Part shown: one piece after another, positions 26,167 through 35,269 of the stretch | How the letters are laid out: every line of letters starts with the position of its first letter | Position numbering within the stretch: position 1 is the first letter of the stretch | Assembly: GCA_029945445.1 (NCBI GenBank) | Contig: JAQSCO010000012.1 | Coordinates: 1 to 55,085 of the forward strand | Reading direction: 5' to 3' | Length of the DNA stretch: 55,085 nucleotides | Source of the DNA: Lacunisphaera sp. | GTDB lineage: Bacteria > Verrucomicrobiota > Verrucomicrobiia > Opitutales > Opitutaceae | Made by a program: the position numbers and the translations under genes | Notes under the pieces: generated by a model | Database searches by the model: none | Told to the model about the DNA's origin: nothing | Seen by the model: the letters and a program-made list of their open reading frames with translations, nothing else

Positions 26167-27714
26167 ATGAACGGCTTTTTCAGCCTCGGTGACTGGATCG
26201 TTATTGTCGCCTACCTCGGCGGGATCGTCGGCCTCGGGCTCTGGTTCGGGCGCGACCAGCACAACACGCGCGACTATTTTCTCGGCAGCCGCAGCATCCC
26301 GTGGTGGGGCATCGGTCTGTCGATCGTCGCGGCCGAGACCAGTGCGCTGACGATCATCGGCGTACCGGCCATCGCCTACGGCGGCAACATCATGTTCCTG
26401 CAGATGATCGTGGGCTACGTGATCGCGCGGCTCCTGCTCGCGGCCTACGTGGTGCCGCACTACTTCAGTGGCGAGATCTACTCGCCCTACCAGTTGCTCG
26501 AGCGGCACCTCGGCCGCGGACCGCGACGGCTGGCGGGTGCGTGTTTCCTTTTCCTGGAAACACTGGCCGCGGGCGTGCGCGTTTATGTCGCCTGCATTCC
26601 CATCCGGCTGATGCTGGGCGAAACCGTTTGCAGCCTCGGCGGGCTGGTCGACCCGATCCTCGGCGCCATCGGGCTCTTTGTCGGCCTCTCCCTGATCTAC
26701 ACCTACATCGGCGGTGTGAAGGCCGTGATCTGGACCGACGCCGTGCAATTCGGCCTGTTCCTGCTCGGCGGACTCTTTGCTCTCTTCTACATCCCGACCC
26801 TCGTGGATGGCGGCCTCGGCGCCGTGATCCACCAGGCGGCCGCCGCGGGCAAACTCGAGTGGCTGAACCTCCATTTCAGCTTCTCCGCGCCTTTCAACCT
26901 CTGGATGGGCGTCCTCGGCGGCACGGTGCTCGTGCTCTCCACCCACGGGGCGGAGCAGCTCATCGTTCAGCGCGTGCTCGCCTGCCGCAGCGTGGCCGAG
27001 GGCCGGCGCGCGCTCGTGCTGAGCGCGGTGCTGATCTTCCCGCTGTTCCTAATCTTCCTGCTCGTGGGCGTGATGCTCTGGGTGTTCTACCAGTCGCATC
27101 CGTTCCAGATTGCGCTGCCGGAGGGGCGGCCGGGCATCAAGTCTGTCGATTTCATCTTCCCTGTCTTCATGCTCACGGAGGTGCCGCATATTTTGAAGGG
27201 TTTCCTGATCGTCGCAATCCTCGCCGCCGCGATGTCCTCGATCAGCTCGGCGCTCACGGCGCTGGCGTCGGTGTCGACGATGGACTTCGTGCAGCCGGCG
27301 CTGAAGCACCGGAGCGAGGCGTTCTTCCTGAAGTTTTCCAAATACTCGACGGTCTTCTGGGCCGCGGCACTCGTGCTCGTCGCCTTCCTGACGCGCGAAG
27401 TGCAGTTCGTGCTCAACGCCGCGTTCTCGCTGCGCGGCCTGACGAGCGGTGCGCTGCTCGGCGGGCTGCTCCTGGCACTGTTCGCGCGCGGCGTGGGCCC
27501 GCGGGCCGCCATGGCCGGCATGATCGCCTCCCTGCTCGTGATGAATGCGCTCTACTGGCCGCCGAACATCGCGGCACTTCGCGAGGGCTGGCTGCGGGTT
27601 TTCGGCGGCGAGATCTTCTGGCCGTGGTTCACGCTCATCGGCACCAGTGTGACGCTGGGCGTCGCGTGGCTCGTGAAGACCGTCTGGCCGGAGGCGGCCA
27701 GGCCGCCTAGCTGA
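26167..27714 (+). CDS. Sodium/solute symporter (SSS family)
   Basis: A 515-aa integral membrane protein of the LeuT-fold SSS family. The start is MNGFFSLGDWIVIVAYLGGI; the signature NTRDYFLGSRSIPWWGIGLSIVAAETSALTIIG (first repeat helices, sodium site) follows, then about 12 more hydrophobic helices including YIGGVKAVIWTDAVQFGLFLLGG, the SSS second signature. ILAAAMSSISSALTALASVSTMDF carries the second conserved sodium-binding segment. The substrate is not evident; it could be a sugar, amino acid or organic acid. It lies 69 bp after the Asp-box protein gene and overlaps the convergent SpmAB gene by 8 bp. Confidence 0.9.
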   Translation: MNGFFSLGDWIVIVAYLGGIVGLGLWFGRDQHNTRDYFLGSRSIPWWGIGLSIVAAETSALTIIGVPAIAYGGNIMFLQMIVGYVIARLLLAAYVVPHYFSGEIYSPYQLLERHLGRGPRRLAGACFLFLETLAAGVRVYVACIPIRLMLGETVCSLGGLVDPILGAIGLFVGLSLIYTYIGGVKAVIWTDAVQFGLFLLGGLFALFYIPTLVDGGLGAVIHQAAAAGKLEWLNLHFSFSAPFNLWMGVLGGTVLVLSTHGAEQLIVQRVLACRSVAEGRRALVLSAVLIFPLFLIFLLVGVMLWVFYQSHPFQIALPEGRPGIKSVDFIFPVFMLTEVPHILKGFLIVAILAAAMSSISSALTALASVSTMDFVQPALKHRSEAFFLKFSKYSTVFWAAALVLVAFLTREVQFVLNAAFSLRGLTSGALLGGLLLALFARGVGPRAAMAGMIASLLVMNALYWPPNIAALREGWLRVFGGEIFWPWFTLIGTSVTLGVAWLVKTVWPEAARPPS

Positions 27715-29086
27715 ACATCAGCCGGCAGATGATGACGGAGGCAATGACGCTCATGAGGTCGGCACTCAGGCCGGCGACGACGGCGTGGCGGGTCCGGCGC
27801 ACGGCGACCGAGCCGAAATAGACGGCGAGGACGTAAAAGGTCGTCTCCGTGCTCCCATAGATGGTGCCCGCCATGCGCACCGTGAGCGAATCGGGCCCGA
27901 GCCGCGTCACAAGTTCCGTGAACAACCCGGTGGTGGCGCTGCCGCTGAGCGGGCGAACGAGGACCATGGGCAGCAGGTCGGGCGGGAAACCGAGGGGCGT
28001 CAGGACGGGGGCCAGCAGGCTCTTGAGCGCCTCGATGCCGCCGGCGCCGCGGAACATCCCGATGGCGACGAGGATCGCGACGAGAAACGGGATGACCCGC
28101 AGCGAAACCTGGAAGCCCTCCTTGGCGCCCTCGACGAATTCCTCGTAAACCTTGACGCCGCGCAGCGAGGCGTAGAGCGGAAAGAAGAGGAGCATGAACG
28201 GCACGGCCAGAAGGGAAAGCGTGCCGACGGCGCGCACGAAGGCTGGTTGCGCCGAGCTGTCCGTCCAGGGCGCGGGAGTGACCGTGGGCGGGAAAAGCCG
28301 GTCCTGCAGGTCGGCGGTGAACGCGTGATATCCGGCAGGGTTGATGGTCATCCAGGCGAACAGCGCCGCGAAGCCGGCGAGCATCACGCTGATGGCGAGC
28401 GTGCCACGGGCGCTCAGCGGTGCCGGCTCGGGGGTCAGCTCGGACTCGGTCGCGGCCGGGGCGGCACCCGCGGCCGGCGCGACCGCATCCTCGGGGCGGA
28501 CGCGGAACATCGGCCAGTTCTCCAGCCATTTCGCGACCACCAGGCCGGTCGCGGTGGCGCAGAGGCTGGCGAGCAGGGCGGTGCCGACGATGGCGGTGGG
28601 ATTCTGCGCGTGCTGGGTGGCAAGGATTGCGATGGCCGTGGTCGGGATCAGCTGGATGCTCGCCGTGTTGATGGCGAGGAAGGTGCACATGGCGTTGGTC
28701 GCCGTGCCGGGGACGCGGTTGAGCTTCTCCAAGTCGCGCATGGCGCGCAGCCCGAGGGGCGTGGCGGCGTTGGCCAGCCCGAGCATGTTGGCCGCCATGT
28801 TCATGAGCATCGAACCCATCGCCGGATGGTCCGCAGGGACCTCGGGAAAAAGCCGGCGCAGGACGGGCCGCAGGACGAGGGCGATCTTCTGCACGAGGCC
28901 GCTGCGCTCGGCGAGGCGCATCATGCCCAGCCACAGCGCCATGATGCCCGCGAGGGGCAGGGCGATCGTCATCACGGCGGTCACGGCGCTCTGGAAGGCG
29001 CCCGCGGTCACCTCCGGCAGCCGGCCGGTCGCGCCGCCGATAAGCACGGCCAGCGTGATGAGTCCGAGCCAGAGGTAGTTCAGCAT
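27707..29086 (-). CDS. Fused SpmA-SpmB nucleoside-recognition (Gate) domain membrane protein
   Basis: A 459-aa membrane protein. The N-terminal half (about 1-185) resembles SpmA: LPLAGIMALWLGMMRLAERSGLV, PAMGSMLMNMAANMLGLANAATPLGL, and AINTASIQLIPTTAIAI. The C-terminal half (about 280-459) resembles SpmB: GAKEGFQVSLRVIPFLVAILVAIGM, LVRPLSGSATTGLFTE, GTIYGSTETTFYVLAVYFG. The two are separate adjacent genes in Bacillus spore maturation operons; a fusion is common in non-spore-formers, where the role is unknown. A linker rich in Ala/Pro lies between. It is divergent from the next gene. Confidence 0.88.
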   Translation of the reverse strand: MLNYLWLGLITLAVLIGGATGRLPEVTAGAFQSAVTAVMTIALPLAGIMALWLGMMRLAERSGLVQKIALVLRPVLRRLFPEVPADHPAMGSMLMNMAANMLGLANAATPLGLRAMRDLEKLNRVPGTATNAMCTFLAINTASIQLIPTTAIAILATQHAQNPTAIVGTALLASLCATATGLVVAKWLENWPMFRVRPEDAVAPAAGAAPAATESELTPEPAPLSARGTLAISVMLAGFAALFAWMTINPAGYHAFTADLQDRLFPPTVTPAPWTDSSAQPAFVRAVGTLSLLAVPFMLLFFPLYASLRGVKVYEEFVEGAKEGFQVSLRVIPFLVAILVAIGMFRGAGGIEALKSLLAPVLTPLGFPPDLLPMVLVRPLSGSATTGLFTELVTRLGPDSLTVRMAGTIYGSTETTFYVLAVYFGSVAVRRTRHAVVAGLSADLMSVIASVIICRLMFS

Positions 29087-29195
29087 CGGCGGCGAGTTAA
29101 GGCGGCCGCCATTTCCCCCGCGAGCGAAAAGCAGCCGGGCGGCCGCGGGCGGCTTCGTTCTTTCCTCCTGCGGGATTCCCCCTTAGCTCACGGGC

Positions 29196-29843
29196 ATGCA
29201 CGACATCAAGGAACTCCAGCGCCTCGCCTCGCCCGCCGCCAAGCCGCAAGCCCTGGCCTGGGATGGCAAGGCTCTCTGGATGGGCTCGCTGGCGACGCAG
29301 CGTCTCTACGCGATCAATCCCACGACCTGGACGGTCAGCTGGGAAACGCCGGCCCCGGGCAAGCCTTGGGGCATGACCGCGTGCAACGGCGAGCTGCGCG
29401 TCATCTGCAGCGAGGGGGCCGAGGACCATCGCGTCATCTTGCGCTGCGTGCCGGGGTCGGGGTTTGATGCGAAATTCCGCATCCCGTGTCCGGACTACTG
29501 CGGCGCGCAGCTCGGCTGGGATGGCCAGCGGCTGCACGTCAGCCAGTGGTATCCGAAGAAAGTGCTCGGGCTCGGCAAGGCCGGGAAGGTCGAACGGGTG
29601 ATCATGGCGCCTCACGGCATCTGCGGGCAGGTGATCGTCGATGACATTTTTTACCTCGTGACCACCGATGCCGAGGAGACGAACGAGTATTTCCTGACGC
29701 GCATCGACGCCCGCTCCGGCCCGCCGCAGTGGGAGGACATTGCGCGGATCCCCTTCGCGGCGCGCGCCCTCGCTTTCGACGGCAAAAATTTCTGGACCAA
29801 CCATCGCGAGCAAAACCAGATCGTGTCTTTTGCCCGGCCCTGA
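29196..29843 (+). CDS. Predicted beta-propeller-like protein of unknown function
   Basis: A 215-aa soluble protein without signal peptide. It reads as repeated short beta units (PQALAWDGKALWMGSLATQRLYAIN, GAQLGWDGQRLHVSQWYPKKVLGLG, ARALAFDGKNFWTNHREQNQI), like a partial beta-propeller of the SMP-30/quinoprotein type. Each unit has a G-x-x-L/V-W/H pattern. There is no identifiable catalytic set. It stands alone between SpmAB and the prepilin-like gene. Confidence 0.7.
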   Translation: MHDIKELQRLASPAAKPQALAWDGKALWMGSLATQRLYAINPTTWTVSWETPAPGKPWGMTACNGELRVICSEGAEDHRVILRCVPGSGFDAKFRIPCPDYCGAQLGWDGQRLHVSQWYPKKVLGLGKAGKVERVIMAPHGICGQVIVDDIFYLVTTDAEETNEYFLTRIDARSGPPQWEDIARIPFAARALAFDGKNFWTNHREQNQIVSFARP

Positions 29844-29856
29844 CGTAGTTCGCGCC

Positions 29857-30204
29857 TCAGGGCACGTAGGTGATGGTGCGGACCCCGGCGACGCCGGTGA
29901 CGGTGATGGTGACGCCCCGCGTGTAGAGGGTGGGATAGTTTTCCCCGGCGATAGTGTTGACCGCCTTGACGTAGTTCGTCGCCCCAACGAGGTCGGCATA
30001 GGCGACAATGCTGACGCCATTCTCGAGGTAATACTGGTCGGCGGCGGCGGCCAGTTGGCGGATCGGGCACATCACGGCCTTGTCCTGGCTGGAGATGCGA
30101 ACCTTCCGGAACGCGGAATAGGCGAAGACCGAGAGCACCCCGAGCACGAGCAGCACGATGATGATCTCGCGGCCGGCGAAACCGGTATTCGTGGGCGGTT
30201 GCAT
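29857..30204 (-). CDS. Type IV pilin/pseudopilin-like protein
   Basis: The 115-aa protein has a short leader MQPPTNTG, then FAGREIIIVLLVLGVLSVFA: a Gly before a Phe and a Glu at position +5 followed by a hydrophobic helix, exactly as prepilin peptidase substrates. The rest is a small globular domain (DQYYLENGVSIVAYADLVGA, NYPTLYTRGVTITVTGV). No other pilus or secretion genes are visible, so it is an orphan pilin-like gene in this window. The next gene upstream on this strand is the dienelactone hydrolase, 18 bp away, so they may share a transcript. Confidence 0.75.
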   Translation of the reverse strand: MQPPTNTGFAGREIIIVLLVLGVLSVFAYSAFRKVRISSQDKAVMCPIRQLAAAADQYYLENGVSIVAYADLVGATNYVKAVNTIAGENYPTLYTRGVTITVTGVAGVRTITYVP

Positions 30205-30222
30205 GGCGGATGGTGCGGTGGC

Positions 30223-31113
30223 TTAGCCGAGCTTCTGCTTGAAGAACGCGATGGTGCGCGACCACGACAGCTCGGCCGCTGCCTTGTCGTAGCGGGGCGT
30301 GGTGTCGTTGTGGAAGCCGTGGTTCACGTTCGGGTAGATGAACGCCTCATACTCGACGCGCGCGGCCTGCAGGGCGGCCTCGTAGGCCGGCCAGCCCTTG
30401 TTCACGCGTTCGTCGAGGCCGGCGTAGTGCAGGAGCAGCGTGGCCTTGATCTTCGCGGCGTTCTCCGCGGAAGGCTGGCCGCCGTAGTAGGGCACGGCCG
30501 CCTTCACGAGCCCGGGCAGGCGCCAGGCGAGGGTGTTGGCCATGCCGCCGCCGAAGCAGAAGCCCGTCACGCCCATCATGCCGTTGCCGTCGGGGTGGGT
30601 GGACAGGAATTTCACCGCCGCGACGAAGTCCTCGGTGATCTTCCTGCCGTCGAGTTTCGCCTGCATCGTCCGGCCGGCGTCGTCGCTGCCCGGGTAGCCG
30701 CCGGCCGGATAGAGCGCGTCGGGCGCGAACGCCACGAAGCCGGCGAGCGCCACGCGGCGGGTCACATCCTCGATGTAGGGGTTCAGGCCGCGATTCTCAT
30801 GCACGACGACCACGCCGGGCAGTTTGCCCTTGGCGCCGGCGGGCTTCGCGAACAGGCCGCGCATCTCGCCGCTGCCGTCGGGCGACGGGTATTTCAAATA
30901 GTCGGAGGTCACGCGCAGGTCCTCCTTCGGCACCTCGGCCGCAAAGGCGTATTGCGGGCTGAGCATCTCGAGGAGCGCCACCGCGGTCAGGCCGCCGACG
31001 GCAAACTTGGCGGCGCGTTCCAGAAAGCCCCGGCGGTCGATCTGGCCGTGGACGTAGTAATCGTAGATATCGAGCAGCTCCTGGTCGAATTCCCGGGCGG
31101 TCGGGCGTTTCAT
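30223..31113 (-). CDS. Dienelactone hydrolase family protein with Tat signal
   Basis: An alpha/beta hydrolase, 296 aa. The N-terminal [28 protein letters not shown] (about residues 25-52) is a Tat-type signal with the twin Arg, so it is probably exported, folded. The catalytic triad fits dienelactone hydrolase: Cys in [11 protein letters not shown], Asp in [11 protein letters not shown], and His in [29 protein letters not shown] gives the oxyanion region. Substrate is unknown. Start at 31113 ([15 protein letters not shown]) is close to the family start; a longer frame exists but has no support. Confidence 0.88.
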   Translation of the reverse strand: MKRPTAREFDQELLDIYDYYVHGQIDRRGFLERAAKFAVGGLTAVALLEMLSPQYAFAAEVPKEDLRVTSDYLKYPSPDGSGEMRGLFAKPAGAKGKLPGVVVVHENRGLNPYIEDVTRRVALAGFVAFAPDALYPAGGYPGSDDAGRTMQAKLDGRKITEDFVAAVKFLSTHPDGNGMMGVTGFCFGGGMANTLAWRLPGLVKAAVPYYGGQPSAENAAKIKATLLLHYAGLDERVNKGWPAYEAALQAARVEYEAFIYPNVNHGFHNDTTPRYDKAAAELSWSRTIAFFKQKLG

Positions 31114-31447
31114 GGCGGTCCTGGGTGGGGGGGTGGAACGGGAAACCAAGGCGAGGAAAGCCGAACCACGCCCGTTGGCAAAACGATTCCCCGTGGAGTT
31201 TTTGTCGCTCGCGCCGGGCGAGCCCAAGCTGGCCGCATGAACCATTTCACTTTGTTTCACGTGGCGCTGCGCCGGGTCGGTATCGTGGCGGGGCGGCGGC
31301 TCTTCGCGGTGCCGGGTATTTTGGTCGTCAAGCGGTTCCGGCCCGCGGTCCGGGCCGCCTGACCCGGTAGGAGCGCGCGGCAAGGGATGCTCCAAGGCCC
31401 GCAAGGCGTGCGGAGCTGGGCCGCCGGCGCAGGCCTATACTCGGGGC
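31114..31447. other. Gene-poor gap
   Basis: Between the hydrolase start and the PQ-loop protein there is no convincing gene. A 41-codon frame (31237-31362, [15 protein letters not shown]) exists but has no ribosome binding site and no recognised similarity. No hairpin or promoter stands out. Confidence 0.4.
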
Positions 31448-31765
31448 ATGACTATCAGTTACTTCGCCGGCATCCTGCCGGCCATCGTCTTTCCCGTGGC
31501 GACCTTGGCACAAATCGTGCGAATGGTGCGCCAGCGCTCGGCCGCCGGGGTCAGCGTGGCCACTTGGCTGCTCTTCGGTTTCGCGAATGTCGCGATCTAT
31601 TTCTATGCGGAGCGCTACACCGAATGGCAGGCCATCGTGGGCATGTTGGTGACGGCGGTGCTGGACTTCGCTATCGTGGGGCTCGCGCTGTTTGCCTACC
31701 GGCCGGTCGCCGCGGAGCCCCGCGTGGGGAATTTTTTTGCGGAGAAAGGCCAAAAAGCCGGCTAG
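31448..31765 (+). CDS. PQ-loop/SemiSWEET-like small membrane protein
   Basis: A 105-aa protein with three hydrophobic helices (about residues 3-22, 35-55 and 62-85). FPVATLAQIVRMVRQRSAAGVSVATWLLFGFANVAIYFY has the PQ-loop style: a helix ending in Arg/Lys, then a Ser-x-x-Gly-x-Ser turn and a second helix. SemiSWEET dimers move sugars. Substrate and dimerisation are not shown by sequence. It is a lone gene with an ATG start. Confidence 0.65.
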   Translation: MTISYFAGILPAIVFPVATLAQIVRMVRQRSAAGVSVATWLLFGFANVAIYFYAERYTEWQAIVGMLVTAVLDFAIVGLALFAYRPVAAEPRVGNFFAEKGQKAG

Positions 31766-31798
31766 GTTGGCGCGGTTTCGGCTTCAAACGGGCAACCG

Positions 31799-32032
31799 AT
31801 GAAGCAATCAGCCACGCCTTTTGAGAAACTTGCGGCAAAGCCGATCTGCGTTGGCCTGACCTGCTGGCGCTGGGAACGGAACCGTCCACAGGAGATCTTG
31901 CGCCTGGCGCAGCGGCTTGGGGTTACGGTGCAGCTGACGGAGAAGATCCACGGCCTGCGTCGTGAGATTGAGGCGCGGGTCTCCGGTCCGAACATCGACC
32001 GCTTTATCGGCGAATTCGTCCGGCATTGCTAG
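31799..32032 (+). CDS. Short hypothetical protein
   Basis: 77 aa, MKQSATPFEKLAAKPICVGLTCWRWERNRPQEI at the start and IEARVSGPNIDRFIGEFVRHC at the end. The C-terminal RLGVTVQLTEKIHGLRREIEARV part could be a small alpha/beta domain. Not recognised. It lies 33 bp after the PQ-loop protein and might be co-transcribed. Confidence 0.5.
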   Translation: MKQSATPFEKLAAKPICVGLTCWRWERNRPQEILRLAQRLGVTVQLTEKIHGLRREIEARVSGPNIDRFIGEFVRHC

Positions 32033-32076
32033 CGGCGGACTGAAACAGGACTGGGTCCCCGTTCGACGGTTGCAGT

Positions 32077-32271
32077 TCATGGCAGGGCCGCCGGCACGGG
32101 CTTCGTCCCAGGGGCGGAGGACAGGTTGCTGGTCAGCACGTAGGTGGCCATCGCGGCCAGCAGGAAAGACGCCGCGATCCAGAAAAACAGCGTGTGATGG
32201 ATGGGTCTCCGGTGCGGCCGGTGCTCGGCGGCGTGGGGGCCGCCATGCTGTTGGAATTGGGGATCGTCCAT
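32077..32271 (-). CDS. Small single-pass membrane protein
   Basis: 64 aa with a His-rich N-terminus (QFQQHGGPHAAEHRPHRRPI) and one membrane helix (HTLFFWIAASFLLAAMATYVL, about residues 26-46). The C-terminal tail is SNLSSAPGTKPVPAALP. Function not recognised. It is divergent from the next small membrane protein gene. Confidence 0.5.
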   Translation of the reverse strand: MDDPQFQQHGGPHAAEHRPHRRPIHHTLFFWIAASFLLAAMATYVLTSNLSSAPGTKPVPAALP

Positions 32272-32389
32272 GGAGAATGTGCGTGAAGCACTCCTTCTGA
32301 CCGCGCGCCGGGGGCAGCGTTGCGGCGGAAACGGACAAAGCGGGTTTGACCCCATACCGGCCCGCGGCGGTTCCGGCTATCGTCGGGAC

Positions 32390-32587
32390 ATGCCCCTCAT
32401 CAATGTAGTCCTCACCCTGATCGTCGTCGGCGTGGTCCTCTGGCTGATCAACACTTACATCCCGATGCAGGGCACGATCAAAAAGATCCTCAACTTCGTG
32501 GTAATCGTTGTGGTGATCCTGTGGCTGCTCTATGGCTTCGGCATCATCAACGGCGGCGGCGATGTACACATGCCGGTGGTGAGGTAA
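32390..32587 (+). CDS. Thivi_2564-like small membrane protein
   Basis: 65 aa with two hydrophobic helices (INVVLTLIVVGVVLWLIN and KILNFVVIVVVILWLLYGFG) separated by TYIPMQGTIK, and a short polar tail. This is the pattern of a widespread family of small inner-membrane proteins of unknown function. ATG at 32390. Confidence 0.7.
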   Translation: MPLINVVLTLIVVGVVLWLINTYIPMQGTIKKILNFVVIVVVILWLLYGFGIINGGGDVHMPVVR

Positions 32588-32605
32588 GGCGCGGGGGAAG
32601 TTACG

Positions 32606-34801
32606 CTAGTTCCGCGCCGGGATCGTCGTGCGCCAGCTGTCGAGCTGCAGGCCCATCTGCCCGAGCGGCGGCGGCACGAAACCGATCCGCTTGAGCGCGG
32701 CGGGATCCCGGGGGGTGAAGCTCAGCGCCACCGGGTCAAAGGTGCCGGGCGGCTGCGCGGTGAGCTCGTTGCCCGGGAACTCCCCGCGCGTGTCGGCGTT
32801 GTCGGTCGGCAGCAGCGCGTAGCCTTCCTTGCCGTCGATGTTGAGGTAGTAGGGGTCCATCGCCGTCTCGGGCCGGGCGCGGCGGCGCATGAAGCCGGCG
32901 TCGGCCACGAGGTTGTCGCGCATCGTGATGGTGTGGGCGAAGTCGAAAGCATAAAAGTCATAGACGTCGCACCAGCGGCCGGCGCCCCAGGATACGTTGT
33001 TCCGGACGACATTGCCCTTCGGCACGGCGGGCTCGTCCTGCAGGAGCGTCTTCAGGCGCGGGTAGCGGGTGGCATAGGGCGGCTGGTCACCCTTCATTTC
33101 GCGGAAACGGTCGGCGAGCCAGGTGAACTCGCCGTTGAAATAGTTCCGCGCCCAGCCGAGGCCGCGGGCATCCAGGTGCACGGCGGGGTTGCATTCGACG
33201 AAGAGGTTGTTCGCGACGGTGTTGTCGCGGCCGCCGCCGAGCTCCACCGCACGGCCGGCGCGGTAGAAGACGTTGCCGTAGATCTCGTAGCCGCTGGAGA
33301 AATCATCGAGGTAGACCGCGGTGACGCCGTGCAGGCCGGGGCCCTGCAGGTCGTGCCAGTAGTTGTAGCGGATGACATTGCCCTGCCAGGTGAAGTCGCG
33401 GCCCGTGTGGATGGCCCCGGCGTCGCCGGTCTCGGTGCAGACGCGGTAGACCTCGTTGAACTCGAGGAGGTGGTCGTTCCCGCGCTGATACATGCCCTCG
33501 AATGGCGCGTCGTGGATGCGGTTGTGCGCCACCCGCTGACCGACCCCGTCAAGAAGCACGCCATACTGACCGGTGCGCAGCCACTGGCTGTAGTCGTGGA
33601 TGTGGTTGTTGATAATCTCGTGGTGCGACGGCGTGAGCGTGGCGCGGTCGCCGCCCGCGACGCGGATGGCGCCCAGGGCGAGGTCGTGGAAGTCGCAGCT
33701 GACCACGCGGTGCCGCGCGCCGCCGGTGATGACGAGCGCCTCACCGCCGAGTTCCCGGAAGATGCAGCCGGCGACCTGGTTGTCCGCGCCGCCGGTGATG
33801 ACCACGCCGCTGCCGCGGCTGTGCTCGAAGATGAAACCCTCGAGCGACACGTAAGCGACATCCGTGAGCGTGAGCAGTGGCGCGGCGAGCACGGAGACGA
33901 CCACCGCGCCGGGCACGAGCGGGGCGGGCGGATAGAAATAGACGCGGCCGGCTTTGCGATCGAGATACCACTCGCCGGGCTGGTCGAGTTCCTCGAGGAC
34001 GTTGAGGTAGCGAAAGCGCTGCCTGGGCGCGTAGCCGTAGCCGTGGTGCGGCTCGGCGAAGGTGATTTCCCGGCGGGCGGGGTCGATCGACTGGATGCGC
34101 TGGAAGGAATCGTTCCAGTCCCAGACCCAGTAGCCCTGCGCGTAGATCTCGTCGTCCGGCGCCCACGATGCCGGCCGGTCGCCGTCGTAGGTGATGCGCC
34201 CATAGTGGCGGCCCACGGGCACGCCGTCATAGCGCTTCTCGCGCTCGAGGCCTTCGTTGAAACGCTTCGCCCCGGTCTGCGGCACGCCGGCGGTGAGCAG
34301 CCAGCCCTCGTTGGGGTAGCGCGCGAGTTGCTGGCGGCGGCCGTTGCAGAACAGTTCCAGCCCGGGACTGCCGCGCTGCTCGAATTTCCCGAAGTCGGTG
34401 ATGCCGGCCGCCCGCAGGTCGGCGGTGAGGACCTGCGCGCGGCTCGCGGCAGGCAGGCGCGCCAGGATGGCGGGATCGGTGACGGGCTGCCAGTCGGCGA
34501 GGGTGCGTCCGCCCGAGACGATGACCTGCGCGCCCGGCGCGGCGCGCCACACGATGGGCGCGGTGGTCGTGCCGCCATCGGCGGCGGTGAGGGCCAGCGG
34601 GGCGGAGAGCACGTAGGTGCCCGCGGCAATCTCCACGATGACTCCGCCCTCGGGCAGCGGGCCGCGGGCCTTGACCGCGGCCACGGCGGCGCGGGCCTCG
34701 GTCAGCGGCACCTTGAGCGTGACCGGGGCGGCGACGAGCGCCGGCGCGAGGAGGAATGTCGTGGCGAAGGGCAGGAGGAACCGCGGGGTGAAAGGCATCA
34801 C
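32606..34801 (-). CDS. Secreted right-handed parallel beta-helix protein
   Basis: 731 aa with a signal peptide (MMPFTPRFLLPFATTFLLAPALVAA). The N-terminal GPLPEGGVIVEIAAGTYVLSAPLAL resembles pectate-lyase-like helix caps. A long beta-helix runs from about residue 280 to 560, with PbH1-type coils: VSLEGFIFEHSRGSGVVITGG, DNQVAGCIFRELGGEALVITG, HHEIINNHIHDYSQW, QRVAHNRIHDAPFEGMY. Such proteins often cleave or bind polysaccharides; the sequence has W-Y-L-D-R-K and Y-F-Y-P in the middle that resemble known glycoside hydrolase/lyase families, but no catalytic residues can be named. It is separated from the response regulator by 64 bp on the same strand. A second ATG one codon later is an equal start. 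Confidence 0.8.
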   Translation of the reverse strand: MMPFTPRFLLPFATTFLLAPALVAAPVTLKVPLTEARAAVAAVKARGPLPEGGVIVEIAAGTYVLSAPLALTAADGGTTTAPIVWRAAPGAQVIVSGGRTLADWQPVTDPAILARLPAASRAQVLTADLRAAGITDFGKFEQRGSPGLELFCNGRRQQLARYPNEGWLLTAGVPQTGAKRFNEGLEREKRYDGVPVGRHYGRITYDGDRPASWAPDDEIYAQGYWVWDWNDSFQRIQSIDPARREITFAEPHHGYGYAPRQRFRYLNVLEELDQPGEWYLDRKAGRVYFYPPAPLVPGAVVVSVLAAPLLTLTDVAYVSLEGFIFEHSRGSGVVITGGADNQVAGCIFRELGGEALVITGGARHRVVSCDFHDLALGAIRVAGGDRATLTPSHHEIINNHIHDYSQWLRTGQYGVLLDGVGQRVAHNRIHDAPFEGMYQRGNDHLLEFNEVYRVCTETGDAGAIHTGRDFTWQGNVIRYNYWHDLQGPGLHGVTAVYLDDFSSGYEIYGNVFYRAGRAVELGGGRDNTVANNLFVECNPAVHLDARGLGWARNYFNGEFTWLADRFREMKGDQPPYATRYPRLKTLLQDEPAVPKGNVVRNNVSWGAGRWCDVYDFYAFDFAHTITMRDNLVADAGFMRRRARPETAMDPYYLNIDGKEGYALLPTDNADTRGEFPGNELTAQPPGTFDPVALSFTPRDPAALKRIGFVPPPLGQMGLQLDSWRTTIPARN

Positions 34802-34865
34802 CCGAATCTTGGCGTCACCGCGCGCGGGGCAAGCGTGGCGACACTGAAATTTCAGCCGCAGAAAT

Positions 34866-35261
34866 TCAGGCCGGCTTCGCGGGCTTGGCCGGTTTCAGGT
34901 CGAGGACGCCGCGGATCTTTTCCATGAGGGCGGCTTCTTTGAACGGCTTCATCAGCGTGCCGCTTGCGCCCAAGGCGGTGAGTTGCGCCATGACGGCGTG
35001 GTCCGCGGGTGATGTGAGCATGATCACCGGGATCGCCGTGAGTTCGGGCGCGGCTTTCAGCCGGGTGAGCGTTTCCACCCCAGCCATCACGGGCATGCTG
35101 ACGTCGAGGAGGATGAGATCGGGCCGGGCCCGCTCGATGGCGAAGAAGGCATTGTAGCCATTGGTGGCCTCATGCACGTCGCAGTCAAACGCCCCGAGCG
35201 CCTTCTCGATGAACAGCCGCAGGCCCTTGGAGTCATCGACGGTCAGAATGATTGGACGCAT
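34866..35261 (-). CDS. CheY-like response regulator receiver protein
   Basis: A stand-alone receiver domain, 131 aa: acidic pair in ILTVDDSKGLRLF (residues 9-10), phospho-acceptor Asp in LILLDVSMPVMAG (about residue 54), Thr in IPVIMLTSPADH and Lys in SGTLMKPFKEA, then a Lys-Pro-Ala tail. There is no output domain. The start at 35261 comes 8 bp after the purL stop, so it is probably in the purL transcript, a rather odd partner for a purine gene. Confidence 0.9.
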   Translation of the reverse strand: MRPIILTVDDSKGLRLFIEKALGAFDCDVHEATNGYNAFFAIERARPDLILLDVSMPVMAGVETLTRLKAAPELTAIPVIMLTSPADHAVMAQLTALGASGTLMKPFKEAALMEKIRGVLDLKPAKPAKPA

Positions 35262-35269
35262 CGTGTCGG

